Assembly (NCBI RefSeq): GCF_900111595.1
Contig: NZ_FOHN01000015.1
Coordinates: forward strand, 1 to 64,000
Direction of reading: 5' to 3'
DNA length: 64,000 nucleotides
DNA from: [Clostridium] polysaccharolyticum
GTDB taxonomy: Bacteria; Bacillota; Clostridia; Lachnospirales; Lachnospiraceae
The translations under genes and the position numbers were made by a program. Below the pieces are notes generated by a model. It was not told the DNA's origin. It ran no database searches and saw nothing but the letters and a program-made list of their open reading frames with translations. This document shows, piece after piece, positions 1 to 6,887 of this stretch. The number at the start of each line of letters is the position of its first letter. The stretch's first letter is position 1.

Positions 1-2
1 GG

Positions 3-188
3 TATAAAACAAAACCTAAAAAGCTGATTGGAGCAAACCAGCCTATGCTGTTAGGATTTGAACATGGTGAATTATCATTAGAACAAAGAAATGCGGTTAT
101 GGTTTGTGCTTATAGGTCACTTGAAAAAAAGAATAAGATGGAATTATATGAGACTTATGAGATAAATGAAAGACATGTAAAAGAATAA
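3..188 (+). CDS. 3' end of an unidentified protein (truncated by window edge)
   Basis: The reading frame is open from the first bases of the window and ends at TAA 186-188, giving 61 visible residues. The tail is charged and helical, with the stretches KLIGANQPMLLGF, LEQRNAVMVCAYRSLEKK and YEINERHVKE. I do not recognise the family. Codon use and the perfect hairpin-plus-T-run just downstream argue that it is the true end of a gene rather than chance. The neighbouring fragment at 281-394 suggests this edge may border an accessory element, but no integrase or repeat is visible to prove it. Confidence 0.6.
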   Translation, partial: YKTKPKKLIGANQPMLLGFEHGELSLEQRNAVMVCAYRSLEKKNKMELYETYEINERHVKE

Positions 189-200
189 GAAAAAACTTAA

Positions 201-236
201 AAGTGCTATACCAGAAACGTGTAGCACTTCTTTTTC
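201..236 (+). terminator. Rho-independent terminator of the leading partial gene
   Basis: An 8-bp perfect stem (AAGTGCTA 201-208 with TAGCACTT 222-229) is followed by a T-rich run at 229-235. Confidence 0.8.
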
Positions 237-280
237 TGATTTACTAGATAAGAAATGTTATCACATTAAGTTAATTATTA

Positions 281-394
281 CTGAAAAGAGATGTGCACGA
301 ATGGGTAAGGAAGTCAGTCGCTAAAAAACAGCAACACCTGTTCGGCATTGCAACCAAGATTGCATTAGAAAAGTCTCTTCTCCCTCAAGATTGA
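281..394 (+). pseudogene. Protein-like fragment without a convincing start
   Basis: After a TAA at 275-277 the frame stays open to TGA at 392-394 and reads like real protein: DVHEWVRKSVAKKQQHLFG followed by IATKIALEK. A GTG at 293 is the only plausible start, with at most a weak Shine-Dalgarno (AAAGAGA). The K-x-QQ-x-LFG pattern resembles short phage-derived proteins, but that is an impression, not a family match. It could be a relic of a gene lost next to the partial gene at the window edge, or a genuine peptide of about 34 residues. A leader RNA is an alternative because AAGAGA and TCTCTT at the two ends could pair. Confidence 0.3.
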
Positions 395-478
395 GAGTGC
401 GAGGACACTTTTTTCCTATTGAGAATCCCTTCTAAACATGATAAAATGGCAAAAAAACAATTTACAAGGAGAACAAAA

Positions 479-901
479 ATGAGTGTAAAAACAGATAAAT
501 TTGTAGAAATAGCAAGTAAGAACCATCAGAGCGGGTACAACTGCTGTCAAGCTGTTGTATGTGCATTCTGCAAAGAATTAGGGTTAGATGAAGATATGGC
601 ATTCCGTATGGCAGAAGGATTTGGAAGTGGAATGGGTGTTCAGTCTACCTGTGGAGCTGTTACAGGAGCCATTATGCTTGCAGGCCTGAAAAACAGCCAG
701 GGAACAGACAATGTAACAACAAAAGGGGCTACATATAAAATGTCCAAAGAAATTATTGCAGAATTTGAAAAAATGAATGGATCTTCCATCTGCAAAGAGT
801 TAAAAGGAATTGAAACTAGGCAAGTACTTCGTTCCTGCAGCGGATGTATTGAAGATGCCGTTCGTATCGCGCAGAAAGCAGTATTTGCAAGTGAAGAATA
901 G
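479..901 (+). CDS. C_GCAxxG_C_C family protein
   Basis: This 140-residue protein carries the defining cysteine pattern of the C_GCAxxG_C_C family (TIGR01909): NCCQAVVCAFC near residues 22-32, the STCGAVTGAIMLAG core at about 56-69, and late cysteines ICKEL and CSGC. The family is thought to be a redox or metal-binding protein of anaerobes; its exact reaction is not established. The start is the ATG at 479, preceded by AAGGAG. An upstream in-frame ATG at 419 lacks a ribosome site. The next gene, a formate/nitrite channel, has its own promoter, so the two need not be co-transcribed. Family call is firm, function is open. Confidence 0.88.
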   Translation: MSVKTDKFVEIASKNHQSGYNCCQAVVCAFCKELGLDEDMAFRMAEGFGSGMGVQSTCGAVTGAIMLAGLKNSQGTDNVTTKGATYKMSKEIIAEFEKMNGSSICKELKGIETRQVLRSCSGCIEDAVRIAQKAVFASEE

Positions 902-948
902 ATTTCTTTACAAAATCCTCAGTTTCGTGTAAAAAAAGTTTTTTATGC

Positions 949-976
949 TTGAATTGTCGAAACAATGCCGTATAAT
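949..976 (+). promoter_or_regulatory. SigA-type promoter of the formate/nitrite channel gene
   Basis: TTGAAT at 949-954 and a consensus TATAAT at 971-976 are separated by 16 bp, about 37 bp ahead of the ATG. This also shows that an in-frame ATG at 965 cannot be the start. Confidence 0.65.
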
Positions 977-1012
977 GGTATGGTGAGGATGAGTAAAGGA
1001 GAATGCAAAAAA

Positions 1013-1861
1013 ATGAATAACGGACTTTTTAAACCAAATGAAATTATTGAAAACAACTTAAATGAGGCTTCAGGAAAAGTAGGACAGCCATTTTATAAAG
1101 TTGTATTACTTGGTTTGTTAGCAGGTGCATTTATTGCAATTGGTGGAGAAGCTAGTAATGTAGCAGTACATGGAATGACAAATGCGGGACTTGCGAAAAC
1201 GGTAGCAGGAACCATTTTCCCAGTGGGACTTATGTTAATCCTGATTATTGGAGGACAATTATTTACAGGTAACTGTCTTCTGTTTATGGGAGCAGTGGAT
1301 GGACGTATTACCTGGCATAAAATGCTTTTAAACTGGTTAACAATCTTTTTTAGTAACTTTTTGGGTGCAATTATCGTTAGCTTTCTTGTGTTTCAGTCAG
1401 GCCAGTTTGATATGAGTGGTGGACAGCTTGGTGCCTATACAATCAAAGTAGCTGCTGGTAAAGTACATTTAAGTGCCATGCAGGGCGTAACATCAGGTAT
1501 CATGTGTAATATCATTGTTTGTGGTGCTGTGCTTATGGCGGCAGCAGCAAAAGATATCGGTGGCAGATGTTTCGCTATCTTCTTTCCTATTTTCGCTTTT
1601 GTAGTATCTGGTTTTGAGCATTGCGTTGCTAATATGTATTATTTAACAGCGGGCTTTATGGCAAAATCTAACGATGCTTATGCTGCACAGGCAAAAGAAG
1701 TATTTCATTTAACAGATGCACAGATTGCAGATATTAATATTCAAAACATATTTGTGAAGAATCTGCTTCCCGTTACAATTGGCAATATAATCGGTGGAGC
1801 ACTTTTTGTTGGTGGTATTTTCTATATTATCTTTGGCATGAAAAGCAAAAAGAATGCATAG
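1013..1861 (+). CDS. Formate/nitrite transporter (FNT) family channel
   Basis: A 282-residue integral membrane protein with six hydrophobic segments, as in FocA/NirC channels. Recognisable FNT elements are the first helix GLLAGAFIAIGGEASN, the GGQLFTGNCLLFM segment of the second broken helix, NWLTIFFSNFLGA, and the late SGFEHCVANMYYL motif typical of the fifth segment. These pentameric channels move formate, nitrite or hydrosulfide across the cytoplasmic membrane; in a fermenting anaerobe formate is the likeliest cargo, but residues alone do not settle substrate. The start ATG at 1013 follows AAAGGAG. The two tiny genes downstream have no separate recognisable promoter and may share its transcript. 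Confidence 0.9.
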   Translation: MNNGLFKPNEIIENNLNEASGKVGQPFYKVVLLGLLAGAFIAIGGEASNVAVHGMTNAGLAKTVAGTIFPVGLMLILIIGGQLFTGNCLLFMGAVDGRITWHKMLLNWLTIFFSNFLGAIIVSFLVFQSGQFDMSGGQLGAYTIKVAAGKVHLSAMQGVTSGIMCNIIVCGAVLMAAAAKDIGGRCFAIFFPIFAFVVSGFEHCVANMYYLTAGFMAKSNDAYAAQAKEVFHLTDAQIADINIQNIFVKNLLPVTIGNIIGGALFVGGIFYIIFGMKSKKNA

Positions 1862-1938
1862 AAAATATGTCGAAACCTGAAGGTAATAATTTTCACTGTA
1901 GAAACACATACTAATAAAAATTTTAATAGGAGGTTTCT

Positions 1939-2109
1939 ATGGCGAAAAAAGGAATGAGACGACCTGATGGTCCAGAACATACCCATAATGAAGCAGCAGA
2001 TGTGGGTGAAATTCAAGGGAAAGCAAAGACAGGAAATGCCAAGGCAGGTCCTATTCATGCACCAGACTGGGCTAGAGATGACTATAAAACAGGTGATAAG
2101 TTTCAGTAG
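1939..2109 (+). CDS. Small hydrophilic protein of 56 residues, unknown function
   Basis: An ATG 6 bases after a perfect AGGAGG opens a 56-residue frame beginning MAKKGMRRPDGPEHTHNEAA and ending in an acidic, aromatic tail (DWARDDYKTGDKFQ). It has no cysteines, no membrane segment and no recognised domain; it is rich in Lys, Asp and Gly and probably poorly folded alone. It is followed 18 bases later by another tiny gene with an identical AGGAGGTTT ribosome site, so they form a pair. Small charged proteins of this kind are often spore or stress associated in Clostridia, but that is only inference. Confidence 0.7.
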   Translation: MAKKGMRRPDGPEHTHNEAADVGEIQGKAKTGNAKAGPIHAPDWARDDYKTGDKFQ

Positions 2110-2127
2110 CAGACAGGAGGTTTCGTT

Positions 2128-2262
2128 ATGCCAAAGGATAGTCAGCCAGATAACAAAAAAGCAAGAATGGAAAAGTGTAATGGGCAGATTCCTATTACAC
2201 AGGAAAATATGAATAAAAATCCTAATGCCAAACGAAAATCCATTGCACATAATGATGTGTAG
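2128..2262 (+). CDS. Small hydrophilic protein of 44 residues, unknown function
   Basis: The frame starts at an ATG placed 7 bases after AGGAGG and runs for 44 residues from MPKDSQPDNKKARMEKC to the tail AKRKSIAHNDV. It is basic, with one cysteine (Cys17) and many Asn and Lys, and has no recognised domain or membrane segment. The ribosome site and spacing copy those of the 56-residue gene just upstream, and a strong terminator follows 64 bases downstream, which supports a real two-gene unit. Function is unknown. Confidence 0.65.
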   Translation: MPKDSQPDNKKARMEKCNGQIPITQENMNKNPNAKRKSIAHNDV

Positions 2263-2326
2263 AATAGGATTGAATTGGTTTGTAAAAGCAGAGTATGTAC
2301 TAGATACTAGGAACAGTTTAAAATAT

Positions 2327-2368
2327 AAAAAATGCCTTCCGATTAGTTTTAGCCGGAAGGCATTTTTT
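2327..2368. terminator. Bidirectional terminator between converging genes
   Basis: A 15-bp perfect stem (2327-2341 with 2354-2368, core TGCCTTCCG/CGGAAGGCA) is flanked by A6 on the left and T6 on the right. It can therefore end the small-protein transcript on the plus strand and the radical SAM transcript on the minus strand. Confidence 0.9.
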
Positions 2369-2393
2369 ATAATATTCTGTTACATAAACATAA

Positions 2394-3872
2394 TTACTGC
2401 TGGGTGATATCCACTGAGAATCTTTCCATTGCCTGTTCTTTTACAGCGGCAGCTTCGTCTTCTTTTCCAACAGATAGGAGAACATTATAAAGGTCACTGT
2501 AATTATCTGCTGTGCCAGTTTCTAAGGATTCACGAATTAACGCAATCCCTTTATCTGTTTCACCTTTCATAAAGGTAGCCAGTCCAAGTCCTTTTTTGGC
2601 ATTGTTATAGGAAGCATCCTTGTCAAGAATGCCTTGATTAATTTCAATACAGGAATCAAAATCTTTTATCTGGTAATGAAGGAATGCGAATAAATCCTGA
2701 TAGTGCAGATTTTCAGGATCTAATTCAATTAATTTTTTAGTAGCCAGAATAGATTGCTGATAATGTCCGTTGCCAGCACAAGACTGTGCAAATTCCGTTA
2801 ATTCCTTTTTATCATCACAAGCATTAATTGTTTCAACACATTCCCTCATATCATAATGATATGCACAGTATTCGTTTTCACTGTATATGTCTCCGCCATA
2901 TGTAAATCTTGTGTTAGTACATCCTCCAAGACAGGTATCTCCGTACACACAGTCATGACAGAAGCCTTTTAAATCTTTCTTTTTTAACTGGCGGTTCCAT
3001 TTAAAGCTGTCAGGGGATTCCCAGATTTCTTTTAAAGGTGTTTTACGGATATTTCCCTCAATGTATTCTTTTCCACGAATGGAAGTGCATCCGATAATGT
3101 CACCATTGCAAAGAATACCGATGGAATGTTTTCCAGCATGACATCCTTGCCAGCATGATTTAGAACCATAAACAGCTTCACGTAATTCAATTTCTTTTAC
3201 TGTGAAATAACCAACACAGTCAGCAGGACACATTTTAATTGGACCGTCTTTTTTGGAATGACAGAAGTCAATAATCTGGGCTGGACGTTCTTTTTCTAAG
3301 TAAAGGTCTTTATGGTGCGTGAAGTTTCCCATAGGCAATGCAAGCTGTACCTGCCAGATATTAACACCTGCTTTTAAGAAATCCTGATACATATCTTCTA
3401 ATTCGTTGAAGTTCCCTTCATGGATTGTTGTAACAACACAGGCATTCATGCCAGCATTACGGATTTTACCCATATTTGTAATGTTACGTTCGTAAGAACC
3501 AGGCCTGCGGATTGTATCGTGGGTTTTTTGTATACCGTCAACACTGATACCGATTGTCTGAATACCAGCATCCTTGGCTTTTTGGATTAAGGCATCATCC
3601 ATAAGCCATCCATTGGTAATCATAGATGTGGCAATTCCAAGGTCTGTTAATTTTTTGGCTATGGTATCCCAGTCATCACGTAATGTTAATTCACCACCAG
3701 AAAGAGTGATAAACTGCATGCCTAGATCGGCAAGCTGCTGACATAGATCTAGTGCCTCTTCTGTATTTAATTCATCGTCTTGTTTTTCTTTACAGGAAGA
3801 ACCACAGTGCTGGCATCGCATATTGCATGCCATGGTCATTTCCCAAACCCCACCTAATAAATTATATTCCAT
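2394..3872 (-). CDS. Radical SAM/SPASM peptide maturase with C-terminal TPR region
   Basis: A 492-residue protein of three parts. The radical SAM domain has the cluster motif C16-NMR-C20-QH-C23, LSGGE at about 57-61 and SVDG at about 110-113. A SPASM domain (about 205-345) carries cysteines C244, C255, C262 and the C305-x2-C308-x5-C314-x3-C318 set plus C336 for auxiliary iron-sulfur clusters. A helical TPR-like tail (about 365-480) may bind partners. It diverges from the YGVP precursor gene 184 bp away, so it is very probably the enzyme that modifies that peptide. The precursor core contains no cysteine, so thioether chemistry is excluded for it. Repeated XYG motifs make tyramine excision (splicease chemistry) or Tyr crosslinking the leading ideas. 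The specific reaction is inference. Confidence 0.85.
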   Translation of the reverse strand: MEYNLLGGVWEMTMACNMRCQHCGSSCKEKQDDELNTEEALDLCQQLADLGMQFITLSGGELTLRDDWDTIAKKLTDLGIATSMITNGWLMDDALIQKAKDAGIQTIGISVDGIQKTHDTIRRPGSYERNITNMGKIRNAGMNACVVTTIHEGNFNELEDMYQDFLKAGVNIWQVQLALPMGNFTHHKDLYLEKERPAQIIDFCHSKKDGPIKMCPADCVGYFTVKEIELREAVYGSKSCWQGCHAGKHSIGILCNGDIIGCTSIRGKEYIEGNIRKTPLKEIWESPDSFKWNRQLKKKDLKGFCHDCVYGDTCLGGCTNTRFTYGGDIYSENEYCAYHYDMRECVETINACDDKKELTEFAQSCAGNGHYQQSILATKKLIELDPENLHYQDLFAFLHYQIKDFDSCIEINQGILDKDASYNNAKKGLGLATFMKGETDKGIALIRESLETGTADNYSDLYNVLLSVGKEDEAAAVKEQAMERFSVDITQQ

Positions 3873-3916
3873 ACTTTTACTCCTTTTTTTATGTATTAAT
3901 TAGTTCCCTATAAATA

Positions 3917-3945
3917 ACATTAACATATTGTAACAGAATTGGCAA
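3917..3945 (-). promoter_or_regulatory. Putative promoter of the radical SAM maturase
   Basis: Read on the minus strand, TTGCCA (3945-3940) and TAATGT (3922-3917) are 17 bp apart, about 45 bp ahead of the start codon. Confidence 0.4.
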
Positions 3946-3979
3946 TGAAAAAACAGCAATGGAATTTATGAACAAGTAA

Positions 3980-4008
3980 TTGACAATCTTTTGGATTTAC
4001 GATATGTT
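3980..4008 (+). promoter_or_regulatory. SigA-type promoter of YGVP precursor A
   Basis: A consensus TTGACA at 3980-3985 and TATGTT at 4003-4008 are 17 bp apart. The same arrangement is found ahead of precursor B (6517-6545). Confidence 0.7.
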
Positions 4009-4012
4009 ATAA

Positions 4013-4031
4013 TTGTACAGTTGGTGTACAA
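4013..4031. promoter_or_regulatory. Palindrome at the start of the precursor A transcript (candidate operator)
   Basis: TTGTACA at 4013-4019 and TGTACAA at 4025-4031 form a perfect inverted repeat around GTTGG, four bases after the -10 box. A similar palindrome sits at the same place ahead of precursor B, which suggests a shared regulator. No regulator gene lies nearby. Confidence 0.5.
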
Positions 4032-4056
4032 ATTAATCAAATAGGAGGTGAAAATT

Positions 4057-4311
4057 ATGAAAAAATTACAAGATTCCATGAAAAAATTTGACGAAAAGTA
4101 TGTGAAAGTTGAAGCTTTATCCGCTGAGGATAAAAGTGGTACATATGGTGGTACAAAATATGTTTTAAAATATGGAGTACCTCCAATATTAAAATATGGT
4201 GTGCCAGATTTCCCTATTACATCTAAATATGGAGTACCAGTAGTGGCAGAATATGGAGTACCTAGTATTAAATTGATGTATGGAGTACCACAAAACTTAG
4301 ATTTTGAATAA
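4057..4311 (+). CDS. RiPP precursor A: double-glycine leader and five YGVP repeats
   Basis: An 84-residue peptide. Residues 1-32 form a charged leader (MKKLQDSMKKFDEKY, then LSAEDKSGTYGG) ending in a double glycine at 31-32, the classic cleavage site of C39 peptidase exporters. The 52-residue core has YGVP at 39-42, 47-50, 58-61, 66-69 and 75-78, preceded by Lys, Lys, Lys, Glu and Met, with hydrophobic spacers of three to six residues. It contains no Cys, Ser/Thr are scarce, and Pro is abundant. The ATG at 4057 follows AGGAGGTGA. The leader matches precursor B almost position by position. I do not know a named family with this repeat; XYG motifs recall splicease substrates of cyanobacteria. 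Confidence 0.88.
   Translation: MKKLQDSMKKFDEKYVKVEALSAEDKSGTYGGTKYVLKYGVPPILKYGVPDFPITSKYGVPVVAEYGVPSIKLMYGVPQNLDFE
4171..4290 (+). repeat. Five coding YGVP repeat units
   Basis: Five copies of a 12-base unit encoding Tyr-Gly-Val-Pro (four as TATGGAGTACC, one as TATGGTGTGCC) with unit spacings of 24, 33, 24 and 27 bases. The identical codons suggest recent expansion by duplication within the core. Confidence 0.9.
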
Positions 4312-4316
4312 TCAGA

Positions 4317-4347
4317 AAAGTCCTGTCTGTTTTACAGACAGGACTTT
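4317..4347 (+). terminator. Hairpin between precursor A and the exporter (likely attenuator)
   Basis: A 13-bp perfect stem (AAAGTCCTGTCTG 4317-4329, partner 4335-4347) with a 5-base loop but only a short T run. It probably lets most transcripts stop after the precursor while some read on into the exporter. Confidence 0.6.
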
Positions 4348-4364
4348 ATAGAATAGAGGTTTAT

Positions 4365-6485
4365 ATGGGATATTATTGTGAAAAACAGCATGATGTATCA
4401 GATTGCGCAGCAGCATGTCTTGTTTCCATAGCGCATTATTACGGGTATCATTTCCGTGTGGCGAAGGCAAGAGATCTTTCAGGAACGGATTTAAATGGAA
4501 CAAATATTGATGGCATTCTAAGGGCAGCTAAAGCAATTGGTTTAGATGGAGATGCGATCCGCTGTAATAAATATGCGTTATTATCATCCCAGATTACATA
4601 TCCTTGTATCGCACATGTAATAGTGAATAATCACCTGTACCATTATGTAGTCGTATATAAGGCAACAGAAAAATACATCTGGATTGGGGATCCAGCCAGG
4701 GGTGTTTTGAAAATAAAGTTAGAAGATTTTTTGGGAGAGTCAGAAAATGAAGTAAATGGTGTTCGCTATAAGTGGACAGGAGTTCTGGTAAGATTTCAAA
4801 AAGGTGAAGGGTTTGTAACCAATAAAAGTACAACCAAAGCGTTCTTCTGGAACCTGATTATGAGAGAAAAACGATTATTAACAGGAGCACTGATATTATC
4901 AGCAGTATATTCCGTACTGGGATTAAGTGGCTCTCTTTATTATAAATTATTACTGGATTCTGTTCTGCCTCATCAGAAAAAAACATTGCTTACCATGTTT
5001 TCGGTAGGAATCCTGTTGACATATCTGCTTCAATTCGGTCTGAATATGCTTCGATCTTTTTTGATACTGCATCTAAGCAGAAAAATAGAACTGCATCTTC
5101 AGACATCTTATATGAATAAGGTATTAAAGCTCGGCATGCATTTCTTTGAAAGAAGAAAAGCTGGTGATTTAGTAAGCAGGTTTCGAGATGCAGACAATGT
5201 GAAGGAAGCAATCTCAACAGTAGTCATAACCCTTGTAGTAGACGGAATATTAGTTCTGGTGGGAATGGCTGTCTTATGGCGTGTCCATTTGGCAATGTTT
5301 ATTTGGGCGATTGTTACGATTGCATTTTATTTGCTTCTGGTATCACTGTTTAATGATAAATTCGAGCGTTATAATACTATGTGGATGGAATATGGCAGTG
5401 AACTGTCATCTAATCTCATTGAAACATTTAAAGGAATTGAAACGGTTAAAGCGTACAACCTAGAAGCACAGATGAAGAAGAATAACGAAAAGAGCCTTAA
5501 GAAACTGTTAGACTGTGTACTGCATTATGGACAGGATATTACCTTGCAGGCTACAATGCAGCAAGTATTTGACTTGATTGGCGGTGTGGTTATTTTATGG
5601 ATTGGCGGGATCAATGTAATGGATGGAAAAATGACTGTTGGCCAGTTAATGCTGTATTATTCCCTGTTCCAGTATTTTTCAGGACCAATCATTAGCATTG
5701 TGAATATGCAGCCTAAAATCCAGACTGCAATTGTAGCTGGAAACCGTATTAATGAGGTTTTGGAAATGAGCGATGAGGAAGAGCAGGAAGAGAAGGATGC
5801 TGTAGTATCTGGGGACATTTGCTTTCAGGATGTAACATTTGGTTATCGACTGGATGTTACACATGTAGATCACGTGAACTTGAAAATCAGGCAGGGAGAA
5901 AAAATTGCTGTTATTGGTGAAAATGGTTCTGGAAAGTCAACGTTATTCAAACTGCTTCTCGGATTTTATCCAGTGGATCAAGGCAGAATTACGATTGGTG
6001 GAACGGATATTGTAATTCTTGGATATAAAAGTGTCCGTGCCAATATAGGATATGTAAATCAGGAAACATTCTTTTTTAGTGAAAAGATAAGGGATAATCT
6101 GCTTTACGGGACAAAGGATGTCTCTGAGGAAAGGATGATTCAGATATGCAAGCTTATAAAGGCACATGATTTTATTGAATCACAGCCTTTTGGATATGAT
6201 ACGGTATTACAGGAAAGCGGTTCCAATCTTTCTTCAGGACAAAGGCAAAGACTTGCTTTAGCTAGGGCTTTATTAAAGAATCCTGAGATTCTTGTATTAG
6301 ATGAATTTACGAGCAATATTGATTCTGAGACAGAAAAGGATATCAAGCATATTCTTTATCATGAATTTAGAGAGAAAACAGTTATTTTCATTACGCATAA
6401 GATACAGACTTTCTCTGATTGCGATGCCATATACCGTATGGAGAAGGGAAAATTGGAAAAAGTGGAAATGCACAAAACAGAGTAA
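4365..6485 (+). CDS. Peptidase-containing ABC exporter (C39 type) for the YGVP peptides
   Basis: A 706-residue PCAT. The N-terminal C39 cysteine peptidase (about 1-135) shows QHDVSDC with the catalytic Cys14, His93 in HYVVVY and Asp109 in GDP. A six-helix transmembrane domain follows (about 160-450), then an ATPase with GENGSGKST (near 516), LSSGQRQRL and ILVLDEFTSNID. Such proteins cut leaders after the double glycine and export the released core, which matches the GG at residues 31-32 of both flanking precursors. It lies between the two precursor genes, 53 bp after precursor A with AGAGG as ribosome site. The peptidase triad is intact, so the system looks functional. It might also serve the six-cysteine peptide at 12.4 kb, whose own exporter lacks a peptidase. 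Confidence 0.95.
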   Translation: MGYYCEKQHDVSDCAAACLVSIAHYYGYHFRVAKARDLSGTDLNGTNIDGILRAAKAIGLDGDAIRCNKYALLSSQITYPCIAHVIVNNHLYHYVVVYKATEKYIWIGDPARGVLKIKLEDFLGESENEVNGVRYKWTGVLVRFQKGEGFVTNKSTTKAFFWNLIMREKRLLTGALILSAVYSVLGLSGSLYYKLLLDSVLPHQKKTLLTMFSVGILLTYLLQFGLNMLRSFLILHLSRKIELHLQTSYMNKVLKLGMHFFERRKAGDLVSRFRDADNVKEAISTVVITLVVDGILVLVGMAVLWRVHLAMFIWAIVTIAFYLLLVSLFNDKFERYNTMWMEYGSELSSNLIETFKGIETVKAYNLEAQMKKNNEKSLKKLLDCVLHYGQDITLQATMQQVFDLIGGVVILWIGGINVMDGKMTVGQLMLYYSLFQYFSGPIISIVNMQPKIQTAIVAGNRINEVLEMSDEEEQEEKDAVVSGDICFQDVTFGYRLDVTHVDHVNLKIRQGEKIAVIGENGSGKSTLFKLLLGFYPVDQGRITIGGTDIVILGYKSVRANIGYVNQETFFFSEKIRDNLLYGTKDVSEERMIQICKLIKAHDFIESQPFGYDTVLQESGSNLSSGQRQRLALARALLKNPEILVLDEFTSNIDSETEKDIKHILYHEFREKTVIFITHKIQTFSDCDAIYRMEKGKLEKVEMHKTE

Positions 6486-6516
6486 AAAATCACGGTATGG
6501 ATAATAAGGGTGATGA

Positions 6517-6545
6517 TTGACAAATAATTCGATTTATACTATGGT
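6517..6545 (+). promoter_or_regulatory. SigA-type promoter of YGVP precursor B
   Basis: TTGACA at 6517-6522 and TATGGT at 6540-6545 with a 17-bp spacer, the same layout as the precursor A promoter. Confidence 0.65.
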
Positions 6546-6550
6546 AGTAT

Positions 6551-6566
6551 TATACCGTCAGGTATA
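6551..6566. promoter_or_regulatory. Palindrome at the start of the precursor B transcript (candidate operator)
   Basis: TATACC (6551-6556) and GGTATA (6561-6566) form an inverted repeat around GTCA, five bases after the -10 box. Aligned with the site at 4013-4031 it keeps the frame TT-R-TAC-M-GT. Confidence 0.45.
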
Positions 6567-6594
6567 TATGAAATTATATTAGGAGGTGAAAAAG

Positions 6595-6795
6595 ATGAAA
6601 CATTTAAAAGACTCTTTGAAAAAAATGGACGAGAAATATGCGGCTATTGAAACATTATCTTCTAAGGAATTACAAAATACATATGGTGGAAGTGCAACTG
6701 CAATTAAAGTAAATGACGTAACAGTAAGCAAAAAGGTAAAACCAGGAATCCATATTTGTTATGGAGTGCCAACAATTCCTGAAAATCTTGCATAA
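6595..6795 (+). CDS. RiPP precursor B: same leader, single YGVP
   Basis: A 66-residue peptide whose first 32 residues align without gaps to the leader of precursor A: the pattern MK-x-L-x-DS-x-KK-x-DEKY, LS, and TYGG with the double glycine again at 31-32. The predicted 34-residue core is different: it is basic and Val-rich, and holds one YGVP at 56-59 directly preceded by the only cysteine (Cys55). The ATG at 6595 follows AGGAGGTGA, identical to precursor A. It is transcribed from its own promoter after the exporter gene. It is probably a second substrate of the same maturase and exporter, or a reduced copy; its Cys beside the Tyr may allow chemistry that precursor A cannot have. Confidence 0.82.
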   Translation: MKHLKDSLKKMDEKYAAIETLSSKELQNTYGGSATAIKVNDVTVSKKVKPGIHICYGVPTIPENLA

Positions 6796-6887
6796 TAATA
6801 GTGATGTCGTTATTAACATTATTTATGTGGAATAAAAGCCTATACAGCCTAGAAACAGGAGTCTTTGTTACATCAAAAACACGCAGT

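Noticed and set aside
284-379. Possible riboswitch ahead of the C_GCAxxG_C_C gene
   Set aside because: Only a 6-bp closing stem and a weak inner hairpin could be drawn, and no known aptamer consensus was recognised.
4168-4290. Regular spaced repeats resembling a small CRISPR array
   Set aside because: Repeat spacing (24-33 bases) and codon phase show they encode YGVP units within one peptide; units are too short for CRISPR and no cas genes are present.
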